64,000 bases of DNA, taken from positions 2,232,501 through 2,296,500 of the forward strand of contig NZ_CP108514.1 of NCBI RefSeq assembly GCF_035989305.1, read 5' to 3'. Below, one piece after another: positions 43,363 through 51,877 of the stretch. A program made the translations under genes and the position numbers. Source of the DNA: Streptomyces sp. NBC_01233. Lineage in GTDB: Bacteria > Actinomycetota > Actinomycetes > Streptomycetales > Streptomycetaceae. The number at the start of each line of letters is the position of its first letter. Within the stretch, counting starts at the first letter, position 1. A model generated the notes under the pieces. That model ran no database searches and was not told where the DNA came from. It saw only the letters and a program-made list of their open reading frames with translations.

Positions 43363-44844
43363 ATGGGGACACACCACGACGGCAAACGCCTCCGCGTCAT
43401 CATCTACTGTCGCATCAGCGACGACCGCGAAGGCCGGGGCGCCGGCGTCGCCCGCCAGGAGGAAGCCTGCCGGGCCCGCGCGGCCAAGCACGGATGGGCC
43501 GTGGCCGCGGTGTTCGTCGAGAACGACCTCTCGGCGTACAGCGGGAAGCGGCGCCCCAAGTATGAGCAGATGCTCGGCATGCTCCGGGCCGGGATGGCCG
43601 ACGCTGTCCTGGCGCTGACCCCGAAGCGCTTGTATAGGCGCATCGGCGACGCGTTCGATTTCTTCGACCTCATCACCGATCGCGGTGTGCACGTCGAGAC
43701 GATCAAGCAGGGCCGGTACGACTTGACGACCGCCGAGGGCCGACGCGATGCGCGGCGTGCAGCGATCGACGCACAGTACGAGTCCGAGGAGATCGGCGAA
43801 CGCGTCAAGGATGCGAAGGCGCAGACCCTCGCGGCCGGCGGATACCGCGGCGGGCCGCGCCCGTTCGGGTACGAGGCGGACGGGGTCACGGTCCGCGAGT
43901 CGGAGGCCCGTCACCTGCGTGAGGCCGCCGAGGCGGTGCTCGCCGGGGCATCGATCAAGTCGATCGCCCGGGAGTGGCAGGAGGCCGGGGTCCGCACGGT
44001 GCCACGCCGGTATCGCCAGGAGGACGGTACGCGCGGGGAGCCGGTGTCACGGGAGTGGTCGGCCAGCGAGCTGCGGACGCTGCTGTTGCGGCACCGCAAC
44101 GCCGGCTTGCTCTCGCACCGCGGCGAGGAGCGCGGGGCGGCCGCGTGGCCCGCCATCATTCCCGAGCCTGTCTGGCGAGGGGTCGTGGCGAAGTTGAAGG
44201 ACCCCACGCGGCTGACCGCGGTGAGCAACGCCCGCCGCTGGCTCGGGTCCGGGCTCTACCGCTGCGCCCACCTGGTGGAGGAGACGGAATGCGGTCTGCC
44301 CGTACGGTGCTCCACCTCGGGCACGGGGGCTGGCCACCGACACGTGGCGGCCTACCGCTGCTCCAGCGGCACACACATCACCCGGCGGGCGCAGCCGCTG
44401 GACGACTACGTGCGGGCGGTGGTGATCGCGCGGCTCTCACGGAAGGACGCGGTCCACCTGCTGGCCCAGCGCGAGGACGACCCGGTCGACCTCAAGGCGG
44501 CGGACGCCGAGCTGACCGCAGCGCGGCAGCGGCTCCAGGACCTGGCCGAGCTGTTCGGCGATGGCGAGATGGACAAGGCGGAGTACCAGGCCGCGGCAGC
44601 GAAGGCGCGGGAGCGGAAGCGGCGCGCCGAGGAGCTGCTGTCGCTGGCCTCGGTGACGAACCCGCTGGTGGGGTTGGTCGGCGCTGCGGATGTGGCGGCA
44701 GAGTGGGAGGGCATCGACCTGTCGCGGCAGCGCGCGGTGGTCGATGCCCTCCTGGAAGTATGGATTCTCCCGGCGCGGCGTGGCCGTATGCCGAAGGGTG
44801 TGGAGATGGATGTGGAGCGGATCGATATCCGCTGGAGGGGCTAG
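43363..44844 (+). CDS. int: large serine integrase of the second element
   Basis: The 493-residue recombinase has a catalytic domain beginning VIIYCRISDD with Arg17 and nucleophile Ser19. A recombinase domain follows (about 160-285, RPFGYEADG, LLRHRNAGLLSH), then a zinc ribbon (Cys301, Cys310, Cys316, Cys333) and a coiled region (about 370-440). It is distinct in sequence from the first integrase, so the two elements are unrelated insertions. It sits right at the host junction. Confidence 0.95.
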   Translation: MGTHHDGKRLRVIIYCRISDDREGRGAGVARQEEACRARAAKHGWAVAAVFVENDLSAYSGKRRPKYEQMLGMLRAGMADAVLALTPKRLYRRIGDAFDFFDLITDRGVHVETIKQGRYDLTTAEGRRDARRAAIDAQYESEEIGERVKDAKAQTLAAGGYRGGPRPFGYEADGVTVRESEARHLREAAEAVLAGASIKSIAREWQEAGVRTVPRRYRQEDGTRGEPVSREWSASELRTLLLRHRNAGLLSHRGEERGAAAWPAIIPEPVWRGVVAKLKDPTRLTAVSNARRWLGSGLYRCAHLVEETECGLPVRCSTSGTGAGHRHVAAYRCSSGTHITRRAQPLDDYVRAVVIARLSRKDAVHLLAQREDDPVDLKAADAELTAARQRLQDLAELFGDGEMDKAEYQAAAAKARERKRRAEELLSLASVTNPLVGLVGAADVAAEWEGIDLSRQRAVVDALLEVWILPARRGRMPKGVEMDVERIDIRWRG

Positions 44845-45092
44845 ACCTGGGGGTGGGGTCGGGCGAGGTCGGCGGTGCCGATGCCATGTCTGCCTACGTG
44901 TTCCATGGCCCGGTTGTACTCGTCTACGGCCTGCTGGCTGACTTCGAGAGGGTGTACGGCGAGGCATAGCCGGCCGTCTTCGGCGTGGAGTAGGACTGCG
45001 GCCATGCCGTCGGGGACGCGGGAGTCTCGCACCATGGGTACGCATGCCAGCGGCATATTCGCCTTACAGACTTCACCGTCTGCGTCTGCCAT
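44841..45092 (-). CDS. small hypothetical protein
   Basis: An 83-residue protein convergent with the integrase gene, overlapping its end by 4 nt. The ATG at 45092 is chosen because GGGGG lies 7 nt upstream; an alternative ATG is at 45104. No family recognised. Confidence 0.65.
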   Translation of the reverse strand: MADADGEVCKANMPLACVPMVRDSRVPDGMAAVLLHAEDGRLCLAVHPLEVSQQAVDEYNRAMEHVGRHGIGTADLARPHPQV

Positions 45093-45256
45093 CAAAACCC
45101 CCATGCTTTGGGTGTACCGCCGGAATCGATCACATGTTCGATCGAGCCGCAGATACAGGCTATCTGACCTCACGCCCCCCAGGCGGAAAGCTCAGCGTGT
45201 CATCTCAGTCAGCGGCGGACTACACACAGCGCATAACTACTACAAATCGAAACTGT

Positions 45257-45700
45257 TCACTCCTGAGTAACTGATGTCCCATCAGGCCCCTCATTTGCGA
45301 AAGTTTCGGCAAGCTCCTCCAGCAGCTCCAGCTGCCGCGGGGTGAGCCTCTCCGCGTTCTGCACCAGGGCGCGCGCCCGGCCGGAGCCGCTCCACACCGA
45401 GTCGATCCCCATGAACTGGGCGCCGGCGGCATCCTGCACCCGCCCCAGGGGGAGCTCGTACGCCCGCGCAAGCGCCTGGAGTTCAGGCAGCCGCGGGGTC
45501 CAGGTCATCCGGGGCGTGGCCTTTTCCAGGTTGTCCAGCGTGCTCTTGCGGATGAACGGCGTGCCGTCCTCGCGCAGGCCGGTGCGTTCCTCGGCCTGCC
45601 GGAGGGAGAGGCGGAGTTCGGCTCTGCGGTCGCGCAGCAGGTCGGACAGGTCCGTCCGTGCGGGCGCGCTTGCGCTGTTGTCCTCGACCATGACGGTCAT
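45257..45700 (-). CDS. XRE-type repressor of the element
   Basis: The 147-residue protein has an N-terminal helix-turn-helix (LLRDRRAELRLSLRQAEERTG, then RKSTLDNLEKATPRM) and a C-terminal region with LTPRQLELLEELAETF. It starts at an ATG with GGGGAG upstream and faces a second regulator gene across a 279-nt operator region, as in a phage lysogeny switch. It is the best candidate for the element's repressor. Confidence 0.82.
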   Translation of the reverse strand: MTVMVEDNSASAPARTDLSDLLRDRRAELRLSLRQAEERTGLREDGTPFIRKSTLDNLEKATPRMTWTPRLPELQALARAYELPLGRVQDAAGAQFMGIDSVWSGSGRARALVQNAERLTPRQLELLEELAETFANEGPDGTSVTQE

Positions 45701-45811
45701 CTTGCCACTCCCCAGTGGGCGGTGCGCCGGTAGGTGTCCCTGTTGCCAGCGTGAGTTGGTCCACATCATCGCTGGTGGCGTGGGCAGAGGTGCCCTCCAG
45801 CATGGACAGAG

Positions 45812-45980
45812 TGTCCACGCTGGGGGACGGCGGCGCCAGAGCGCCCGGGATTTTTGACCGGATTGAGGCACTCGCGGAGTCGACATGGAGATCTTGTCCA
45901 CGGGAGTGGACAAGCTGTCCACCCCCGTGGCATGCTTCTCATGTCCACCCCGGTGGACAATAAGTCCAGGGAGGTGGACA
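45812..45980. promoter_or_regulatory. switch region with TGTCCAC-N4-GTGGACA operators
   Basis: Two perfect 18-bp sites (45895-45912 and 45942-45959) and two degenerate ones (45916-45933; 45963-45980, the last covering the ribosome site and the A of the start codon) form an array with spacings of 21, 26 and 21 bp. A further half-site TGTCCAC is at 45812-45818. The region separates the leftward repressor from the rightward early operon, so binding would govern both. Confidence 0.82.
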
Positions 45981-46279
45981 TGTCTCCGAGCGAGCCCCTG
46001 TATCGGCTGCTCAACGTGGAACTGCTGCGACTGCTCATGCAGCGCACCGGCACCGGCCAGAGCATCACGATCCGCGAACTCGCCAAACAGGCCGGCTGCT
46101 CCAGCACCGCCGTAGGCAATCTCGTCAGTGGCCGGAAAGAGTGCGTCCTCGTCAGCACCGCACACGGCATTGCTCGTGTCATCGGAGTCGACGTCCTCGT
46201 GCTCTTCGCCCCGACCGGCCGGTCCGTACCGGTCCCCCGCGCCGAGGTCCCCATCGCCTTCGTGCGGGCCGCAGGATGA
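45980..46279 (+). CDS. HTH regulator, Cro-like, first gene of rightward operon
   Basis: The 99-residue protein has a helix-turn-helix (ITIRELAKQAGCSSTAVGNLVSG) and a C-terminal part VIGVDVLVLFAP, typical of small XRE proteins. The ATG at 45980 has GGGAGG upstream, and both overlap the last operator. Position suggests a Cro or early activator role opposite the repressor. Confidence 0.8.
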   Translation: MSPSEPLYRLLNVELLRLLMQRTGTGQSITIRELAKQAGCSSTAVGNLVSGRKECVLVSTAHGIARVIGVDVLVLFAPTGRSVPVPRAEVPIAFVRAAG

Positions 46280-46452
46280 CCGGCTCCGCGCCGTCCACCA
46301 CGGCCCCCGTCGAGCCGATGACGCCGTACGAGGCCCACATCGCCAAGGTCGTGGCCGCCGCGCCGCCGCTGACCGCCGAGCAGGAAGCCCGCATCCGCGG
46401 ACTGTTCCGGCCCGGCGTCGCGAGCACGCCGGCCCTGCCGATGGCCGCCTGA
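46276..46452 (+). CDS. small hypothetical protein
   Basis: The 58-residue protein starts at an ATG overlapping the regulator's stop (ATGA). It contains a short helix (LTAEQEARIRGLFRPG). No family recognised; the coupling suggests a real gene. Confidence 0.6.
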   Translation: MTGSAPSTTAPVEPMTPYEAHIAKVVAAAPPLTAEQEARIRGLFRPGVASTPALPMAA

Positions 46453-46532
46453 CCCAAAAAGACGGGGCCGCCCGGACGGCTATCCGGAACGACCCCGGCA
46501 TTCCTCACCAACCACAGAAGACGAGGAACACC

Positions 46533-46865
46533 ATGAACCACCAGAGTAGCCCGACCGTTCCGACCGCTGGCCTGCGCGCCGCAGCGGCCGCGTTGGTCTC
46601 CCTCACGGAGATGTACGCCGGTCTCCCCACCCCGTACGTCACCATCCACACCTACGAGTCGGCCACGATCGACTTCCAGCTCAGCACCCCCGACGGGTTC
46701 GAGCAGTGGCGCACCGCGCTCACGGTCCCCGCCGAGGCCATCGAGCTGAAGTCGTACGCCGGTGACAACTGGCTGGCGGCGGCCGCGGTGTTCCAGGGCG
46801 TCCAGATCCGCCTCTCGGGGTACGGCATCGAGCTGGCGCCCGAGCTCTCGGCGGTGGCGGCATGA
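46533..46865 (+). CDS. hypothetical protein
   Basis: A 110-residue soluble protein, ATG preceded by GAGGAA. The following gene starts within its stop codon. No recognised domain. Confidence 0.65.
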   Translation: MNHQSSPTVPTAGLRAAAAALVSLTEMYAGLPTPYVTIHTYESATIDFQLSTPDGFEQWRTALTVPAEAIELKSYAGDNWLAAAAVFQGVQIRLSGYGIELAPELSAVAA

Positions 46866-47335
46866 AGCGCACGTACCGCGACGACTGGCGCGTGATCATC
46901 GAGATCAAGCCGCTCGCCACCCGCATCCCCCTGAGCGCCCTCGGATTCGATGGCCTCGAAGGACAGATCGTCGGCGACCCCTTCGAGCTGGAGATCGCCC
47001 CGCAGCGCCTCGGTGATCTCGGCTGGGTGTCGATGAGCGACTCCCTCGCGAGCCGCGACGTTGACGGCGACTACCGACGCCGCTGCGAGGGACTCCTCGC
47101 CGAGCTGCTGAAGCGGCCGCACGTGAAGGGCGGTCGGGTCACCTGCACCGAGACCCACACGTGCTCGCACTGCCACCTGGGGTGGGAGGAGCTGACCGCC
47201 GATGAGGCGGCCGACTACTCCACCAACCAGGACAAGCACAGCGTCGAGGGTGAGCCGGTGTGCTGCGGCAAGGCCATCGAGGAGTTCCGGACCGAGCGCG
47301 GCATCCCGATGCCGTCGTGGGGCGGTGCGGCATGA
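46862..47335 (+). CDS. hypothetical protein with zinc-finger-like cysteines
   Basis: The 157-residue protein has CTETHTCSHCHLGW followed by a CCGKAIEEF pair, a likely zinc-binding group in the C-terminal third. The start and stop overlap neighbours (ATGA). Function unknown. Confidence 0.68.
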   Translation: MKRTYRDDWRVIIEIKPLATRIPLSALGFDGLEGQIVGDPFELEIAPQRLGDLGWVSMSDSLASRDVDGDYRRRCEGLLAELLKRPHVKGGRVTCTETHTCSHCHLGWEELTADEAADYSTNQDKHSVEGEPVCCGKAIEEFRTERGIPMPSWGGAA

Positions 47336-47829
47336 CGCACTCGCCGACCCCGACGGAGCTGCTGGCCCTGCGCACCGCGAACGCCGCGCTCTTGAACTCG
47401 CCGGACGTCTACGCCGACTTCGCGTCGACGATCGTCTTCGCCCTCGGCTCCGCGCAGCTGCTCCAGTCCCCGGAGACGGCCGCCGAGCTGGACATGCTGC
47501 GGGCCCGGGTGTCCGAGCTGGAGACGCTCACCTCCGCTCTGGAGATCCCCCGCCCCGGCAACGCCTTCCCGCTGCTCCTCCAGCGCATCCACGGCTACGC
47601 CGACCGGTGGGCCATCTGCGACCGGACCGGACGGCGCTGGACCCGTCACGTGGGCTGGTGCCCGGAGTTCGGCGGGAGCGCCGATGAGCACCTCCGCGAC
47701 GACGCACGGTTCACCCTCGCCGAGGCGCTGCCGCTCGCCCGGCGGCTGGCCGTCGAGGACCCGCACGACTCCCTGCTGCACCACACCTACCGGCTCGGCC
47801 ACGACCTCCCCGAGGTGCCCCATGCCTGA
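47332..47829 (+). CDS. hypothetical protein
   Basis: A 165-residue protein with a helical N-terminal half (LDMLRARVSELETL suggests a short coiled coil) and a Trp/His/Cys-containing middle (WAICDRTGRRWTRHVGWC). Overlaps both neighbours. No family recognised. Confidence 0.65.
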   Translation: MTHSPTPTELLALRTANAALLNSPDVYADFASTIVFALGSAQLLQSPETAAELDMLRARVSELETLTSALEIPRPGNAFPLLLQRIHGYADRWAICDRTGRRWTRHVGWCPEFGGSADEHLRDDARFTLAEALPLARRLAVEDPHDSLLHHTYRLGHDLPEVPHA

Positions 47830-48139
47830 CCCGAAGCCCGCCCGCGGCCCGCTGTACGTCGAGGCCACCCCGCTGCTGGTGACGCTCGATGCGTCCCCGC
47901 TGGTCTCGGCCAACGTCCACGACCTCCTCAACCTCCTCCAGGACGAGTTCCTCGACGCGTTCATGGAGTTGGACACCGCCGACGGCCTCGCCTTCGAGGA
48001 GCTGCACGCCAAGCTCGTCGCCCGCCTCGCCACCAAGGTCGCGTTGACCGGCCGGCAGGCCGTCACGGTCGCCGCCCAGCTGGACCGCCTCGGCCAGGAG
48101 CGCAGCATCCCCGGCCAGCAGGACCGGAGGGCGTCATGA
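47822..48139 (+). CDS. hypothetical protein
   Basis: A 105-residue acidic, mainly helical protein (VHDLLNLLQDEFLDAFMEL). Overlaps the preceding gene by 8 nt and the next by 4 nt. No family recognised. Confidence 0.65.
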   Translation: MPDPKPARGPLYVEATPLLVTLDASPLVSANVHDLLNLLQDEFLDAFMELDTADGLAFEELHAKLVARLATKVALTGRQAVTVAAQLDRLGQERSIPGQQDRRAS

Positions 48140-48633
48140 GCGACCCGAAGCCCGAGTTCTTCGAGGCTGGCCGGACCTACACCGACGGCAACGGCTTCCG
48201 GGCCCCCGAGCTCACCGCCTTCTTCCACGCCGAGCACATCACCCGGCACCCGGAGCGGGGCCACCTCCGCGCGATCGGCTGGGCCCGGTCCGGTGCGACC
48301 GGCGCGACCTGGCACGGCAACTTCCTCGACGAGGGCGACTTCGCGGGGTGGACCGAGCTGGAGGAGCCGCTCCTCGGCGCGGCTCCCGCCGTCGTACGGC
48401 CGCGCCGGACGGATGAGGAGCGCCGGCACTGGCTGCTGTCGGTGATCCGCAGCGAGCGCGGGCAGTGGACCGTGGGCCGCGTGAAGCGGCTTTACGGCCG
48501 CTACTGCGAGGGCCACGTCCTCCGGTCCACCATTCGCCGCGAACTCGCCGCGCTCTGTGCGGCTGGCGAGCTGGAGATGCACCACGAGTCGGACCGCCGG
48601 TACTACACGCTGGCCGCGGGCGGTGGCCGATGA
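48136..48633 (+). CDS. hypothetical protein with winged-helix-like C-terminus
   Basis: The 165-residue protein has a C-terminal segment (HWLLSVIRSERGQWTVGRVK, then STIRRELAALCAAGELEMH) that reads like a winged helix DNA-binding fold. Its N-terminal half (residues 1-90) is unknown. Coupled by ATGA to the nuclease gene that follows. Confidence 0.65.
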   Translation: MSDPKPEFFEAGRTYTDGNGFRAPELTAFFHAEHITRHPERGHLRAIGWARSGATGATWHGNFLDEGDFAGWTELEEPLLGAAPAVVRPRRTDEERRHWLLSVIRSERGQWTVGRVKRLYGRYCEGHVLRSTIRRELAALCAAGELEMHHESDRRYYTLAAGGGR

Positions 48634-49469
48634 CGAACCCGCGCCACGCGCGGGACACCGAGCGGGGTCGCTACTACAGCGACCCCGCCGGGGGCCCCGA
48701 CCTCATCTCCGTCACCAACGTTCTCGGCACAGCCGTCAACAAGAGTTTCGCGCTCGTCCCATGGGGCGCCGGACTCGTCGCCGACCACGTCATCGCCGAC
48801 CCCATCGGCACCGCCCGCCGGGCCCGCACCGAGCACGCGGCACTCCGCAAGATGCTCGTCGCGCTCCCCAGCGGCAACTCCGAGAAAGCCTCGAACCTCG
48901 GCACCCGCGTCCACAAGCGCGCCGAGCACCTCGTCCTCGGCACCCCGTACCCGGCCGACCCGGAAGTCGAGCCCTACGCCCAGCAGCTCGCCCGGTTCTT
49001 CCGACTGTGGCGCGTCGACTTCGACCGCGACGTCGAGGCCACCGAGACCACGGTCTTCCACCGCAAGTACGGGTACGCCGGCACCGGTGACCTGTGGCTG
49101 TGGCTGCCGACCGGCCGGTTCCGGCGCCGTCAGCTGTGGCTGATCGACTACAAGACCAGCGCGAAGAAGCCGGTGCACACCGTCTACGTGGAGCAGCCGA
49201 TGCAGCTCGCCGCGCTGCGGCACGCGCCGGTCGCGCTCCTCGCCGACGACACGGACATCGAAGCACCGCGGGTGCACCGGACCGCGCTGTTGAACCTGCG
49301 GCCCCGCAGCCACCGCCTCATCGAGGTGCCGTCCGGACGCCCGGTGTTCCGCGCCTTCCTCGGCGCGGTCCGCACCGCCCGCTACGTGCACGGCGCGCCC
49401 ACCGCATCCGCGTACCCCACGATCCTGCCGCCCTGGGCGCCGGGATCCACCGACCGAAAGGCAGCCTGA
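48630..49469 (+). CDS. PD-(D/E)XK nuclease family protein
   Basis: The 279-residue protein matches RecB/Cas4-like nucleases: GTRVHKRAEH for the N-terminal helix, Asp154 in GTGD, the catalytic Asp173-Tyr-Lys175 in LIDYKTS, and a following glutamine motif (EQPMQLAAL). Phage members act as exonucleases for recombination. It sits with a DEDDh exonuclease and a RuvC-like nuclease in one operon. Confidence 0.85.
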   Translation: MTNPRHARDTERGRYYSDPAGGPDLISVTNVLGTAVNKSFALVPWGAGLVADHVIADPIGTARRARTEHAALRKMLVALPSGNSEKASNLGTRVHKRAEHLVLGTPYPADPEVEPYAQQLARFFRLWRVDFDRDVEATETTVFHRKYGYAGTGDLWLWLPTGRFRRRQLWLIDYKTSAKKPVHTVYVEQPMQLAALRHAPVALLADDTDIEAPRVHRTALLNLRPRSHRLIEVPSGRPVFRAFLGAVRTARYVHGAPTASAYPTILPPWAPGSTDRKAA

Positions 49470-49471
49470 CC

Positions 49472-50515
49472 ATGGGCTCCCGCATTCTGACGATGAAGCG
49501 GCAGGCCGCCGAGCTGGGGCGGATCCGCACCGGCTTCAGCCGGCCGAACTCCGACCCGAGCAAGCGGCCGGTCCCGATCAAGTCGAAGACGTTCGTGTTT
49601 AGCTCCCACTCGCAGGCCTACGTTGCCGCGGCCGCCGAGCTGTGGGGCGGGGACGTCGAGGCGTGGACCCCGCAGAACCAGAAGATCGCCCAGTACCGGG
49701 TGATCTCCAAGGCCACGGGGATCCGCGCGATTCTCCCGGCCGGGGACCCGCTGTCCCAGTCCTACGAGATGTGGTCCGGTGGCGGCTGCTCCCGCCGGTG
49801 CGACGGCGAGACCGAGCAGAAGACCCGCAAGGCGTGCCTGTGCCTGGCGCAGTACGGGATCGACTGGCACCTCCGCTCCCCTCAGCAGGTGTGCCGGCCG
49901 ACGAGCCGCATCAACGTGATGCTGCCGGACCTGCCGGACCTCGGGGTGTGGCGGCTGGAGTCGAAGTCGTACTACGCGGCCGACGCCATCGCGGGCGGGC
50001 TCGACATCGTGCTCCAGGCCACCGAGGGCCGGTCGATGATGCCGGTCCGGATGTGGATCGAGCAGCGCACCGCGGTCCGGGAGGGCAAGACCAAGCAGTT
50101 CCCGGTCGTGATGGTGGTGCCGTCGCTGCCGAAGCTGCGTCACGCCCTGTCCGGTCCGCTGTCGACTGCGGCCGCCCTGGACCCGGGTGTCCTGGTGGAC
50201 CGGCCCGCGATCGAGGCGCCCCGCCCGGACTACCTGGCTGACGCCCGGGGGTGCCGGACCGAGGCCGACGTGCAGATGGTGTGGCGGAAGGCCGACGGTG
50301 CGGGGCACGGGTCGCCGGAACTGCTGGAGGACTTGAAGCAGATCGCGGCGGACATCGCCCGCGGTGTCGACCCGCAGACCGGCGCGCTGGACTCCGATGA
50401 CGACGACCTCGACGACGACGGCGTGGTCGATGTGGAGATCGTCGAGGACGACGAGCCGCCGACGGCTGTCGGCTGGCCGGCGGTTGCCGCTCCCGGATCG
50501 GGGGCCCGCTCATGA
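49472..50515 (+). CDS. candidate recombination directionality factor (phiC31 Gp3-like)
   Basis: The 347-residue protein begins SRILTMKRQAAELGRIRTG and contains RINVMLPDLPDLGVWRLES, sequences I associate with the phiC31 Gp3 family that turns serine integrases toward excision. A central Cys group (CSRRCDGETEQKTRKACLC) and a strongly acidic tail (SDDDDLDDDG) are visible. The assignment is from memory of the family, not a search. Pairing with the serine integrase at the left end would make biological sense. Confidence 0.55.
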   Translation: MGSRILTMKRQAAELGRIRTGFSRPNSDPSKRPVPIKSKTFVFSSHSQAYVAAAAELWGGDVEAWTPQNQKIAQYRVISKATGIRAILPAGDPLSQSYEMWSGGGCSRRCDGETEQKTRKACLCLAQYGIDWHLRSPQQVCRPTSRINVMLPDLPDLGVWRLESKSYYAADAIAGGLDIVLQATEGRSMMPVRMWIEQRTAVREGKTKQFPVVMVVPSLPKLRHALSGPLSTAAALDPGVLVDRPAIEAPRPDYLADARGCRTEADVQMVWRKADGAGHGSPELLEDLKQIAADIARGVDPQTGALDSDDDDLDDDGVVDVEIVEDDEPPTAVGWPAVAAPGSGARS

Positions 50516-51339
50516 GCTGGCACTCCGGCCGGATGGCCGCCCTCGACTTCGAATCCAGCGACAAGCACCACGAGACCGCCCGCATCGTCACCTGCGCCCT
50601 CATCCTCGTCGGCGGCGGACAGCCCACCGACTACCGCAACTGGCTGCTCAACCCCGGCATCCCCCAAGAACCCGGCGCGATCGCCGTACACGGCATCACC
50701 GACGAATACGCCGCCGAGCACGGGCAGCCCGCCGAGCAGGGCGTCACGGAGATCGTGAAGGCGCTCAGCGAGGTCATCGCGGCCGGGATCCCGATCGTGG
50801 GGCACAACGTCGGCAGCTACGACCTGAACCTCCTCTCCCACGAATCGGTACGGCACCTCGGCGCCCCGCTCACGGAGACCATTCCGGACGCTGCGGCCCG
50901 GATGCGGGTCATCGACACGCTCGTCCTCGACAAGCAGGCCGCCCCATTCCGGTCGCGGGTGTCGGAGACGCAGGGCCCGTACCAGCTGAAGACGGCCGCA
51001 CAGCGGTACGCCCTGGGCTGGGACGACAAGGCGGCGCACGGCGCCGACTACGACGCCCTCATGTCGGCCCGGGCCGCCTGGCACATGGGCAACATCGCCC
51101 ACCGGCCGCGGCTGGAGCGCCCCGACTGGGTGCGGGCCCTGCGCACGGAGCGCTTCGACTCCCTCGCCGTGAGCCTCGACGACCTGCACGCCGCGCAGGC
51201 GCAGTGGGCGCGCCGGGACGCCGAGTCCTTCCAGCGGTTCCTCCGCGACCCGGCGAAGGCCGGCGCCAAGCACGACCCGAACGCCGTGGTCCGCGGCGAG
51301 TGGCCCCTCATCCCCCACCAGCAGGACGGAGACCAGTGA
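50512..51339 (+). CDS. DEDDh 3'-5' exonuclease (DnaQ-like)
   Basis: The 275-residue protein carries the DEDDh motifs: Asp12 and Glu14 (ALDFES), Asp104 (GHNVGSYDLNLL), and His176 with Asp181 (HGADYDALMSA). It should degrade or edit DNA ends for the element's replication or recombination. ATGA overlap with the preceding gene. Confidence 0.9.
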   Translation: MSWHSGRMAALDFESSDKHHETARIVTCALILVGGGQPTDYRNWLLNPGIPQEPGAIAVHGITDEYAAEHGQPAEQGVTEIVKALSEVIAAGIPIVGHNVGSYDLNLLSHESVRHLGAPLTETIPDAAARMRVIDTLVLDKQAAPFRSRVSETQGPYQLKTAAQRYALGWDDKAAHGADYDALMSARAAWHMGNIAHRPRLERPDWVRALRTERFDSLAVSLDDLHAAQAQWARRDAESFQRFLRDPAKAGAKHDPNAVVRGEWPLIPHQQDGDQ

Positions 51340-51668
51340 TGCCCGTATCCGGACGCCGCCACCAGAAGCTCCAGGCCGACTTCCACCAGCTCCTCAAGGA
51401 CAACGCCCAGCTGCTCGCTGAGCTCCGTGAGGTGGTCGCCGAACGCGACGCCGCTCGCGACGTCGTCCGTGGGCTGTCCGACCGCAACCGCGCCCTAATC
51501 GCCCGCCCCCTCAACCAGGGCGAGGCCGTCCTCGCCCGGATGCTCCGCGAGTCCGAGACGGCCCGCGCGCTCCTCGCCGAGCAGATCGACCTGCTCCAGA
51601 CCGCGAACGAGGGCGCGGCCCGCGAGGCATACGACCTGGCCAAGGCCGCCCGGCCGGTGTCGGCGTGA
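51339..51668 (+). CDS. coiled-coil hypothetical protein
   Basis: A 109-residue protein, almost wholly helical (LKDNAQLLAELREVVAERDAA), overlapping the exonuclease stop by one base (TGATG). Likely oligomeric; function unknown. Confidence 0.7.
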   Translation: MPVSGRRHQKLQADFHQLLKDNAQLLAELREVVAERDAARDVVRGLSDRNRALIARPLNQGEAVLARMLRESETARALLAEQIDLLQTANEGAAREAYDLAKAARPVSA

Positions 51669-51877
51669 GGGGCCCGCTGGCTGTCCTCCGCGCGCTGGTC
51701 CCGTCCGGCCGGCACCGCGCCACCACCCCGGCCGTCCTGATCGCGCTCGACCTCGACGCCGAGCCCGGCGAGTTCGCCGTGTGCCCGGCCGAGCAGGTCG
51801 TCCGGTATCACGCCGTGCAGGCCGACGGCGCCCGCCGCTGCTGGACGTGCTCGACCGTGACGGAGGCCGGAGCATGA
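51665..51877 (+). CDS. small hypothetical protein
   Basis: A 70-residue protein with GTG start coupled to the preceding stop (GTGA). It ends with a Cys-Trp-Thr-Cys pair. No family recognised. Confidence 0.6.
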   Translation: MRGPLAVLRALVPSGRHRATTPAVLIALDLDAEPGEFAVCPAEQVVRYHAVQADGARRCWTCSTVTEAGA

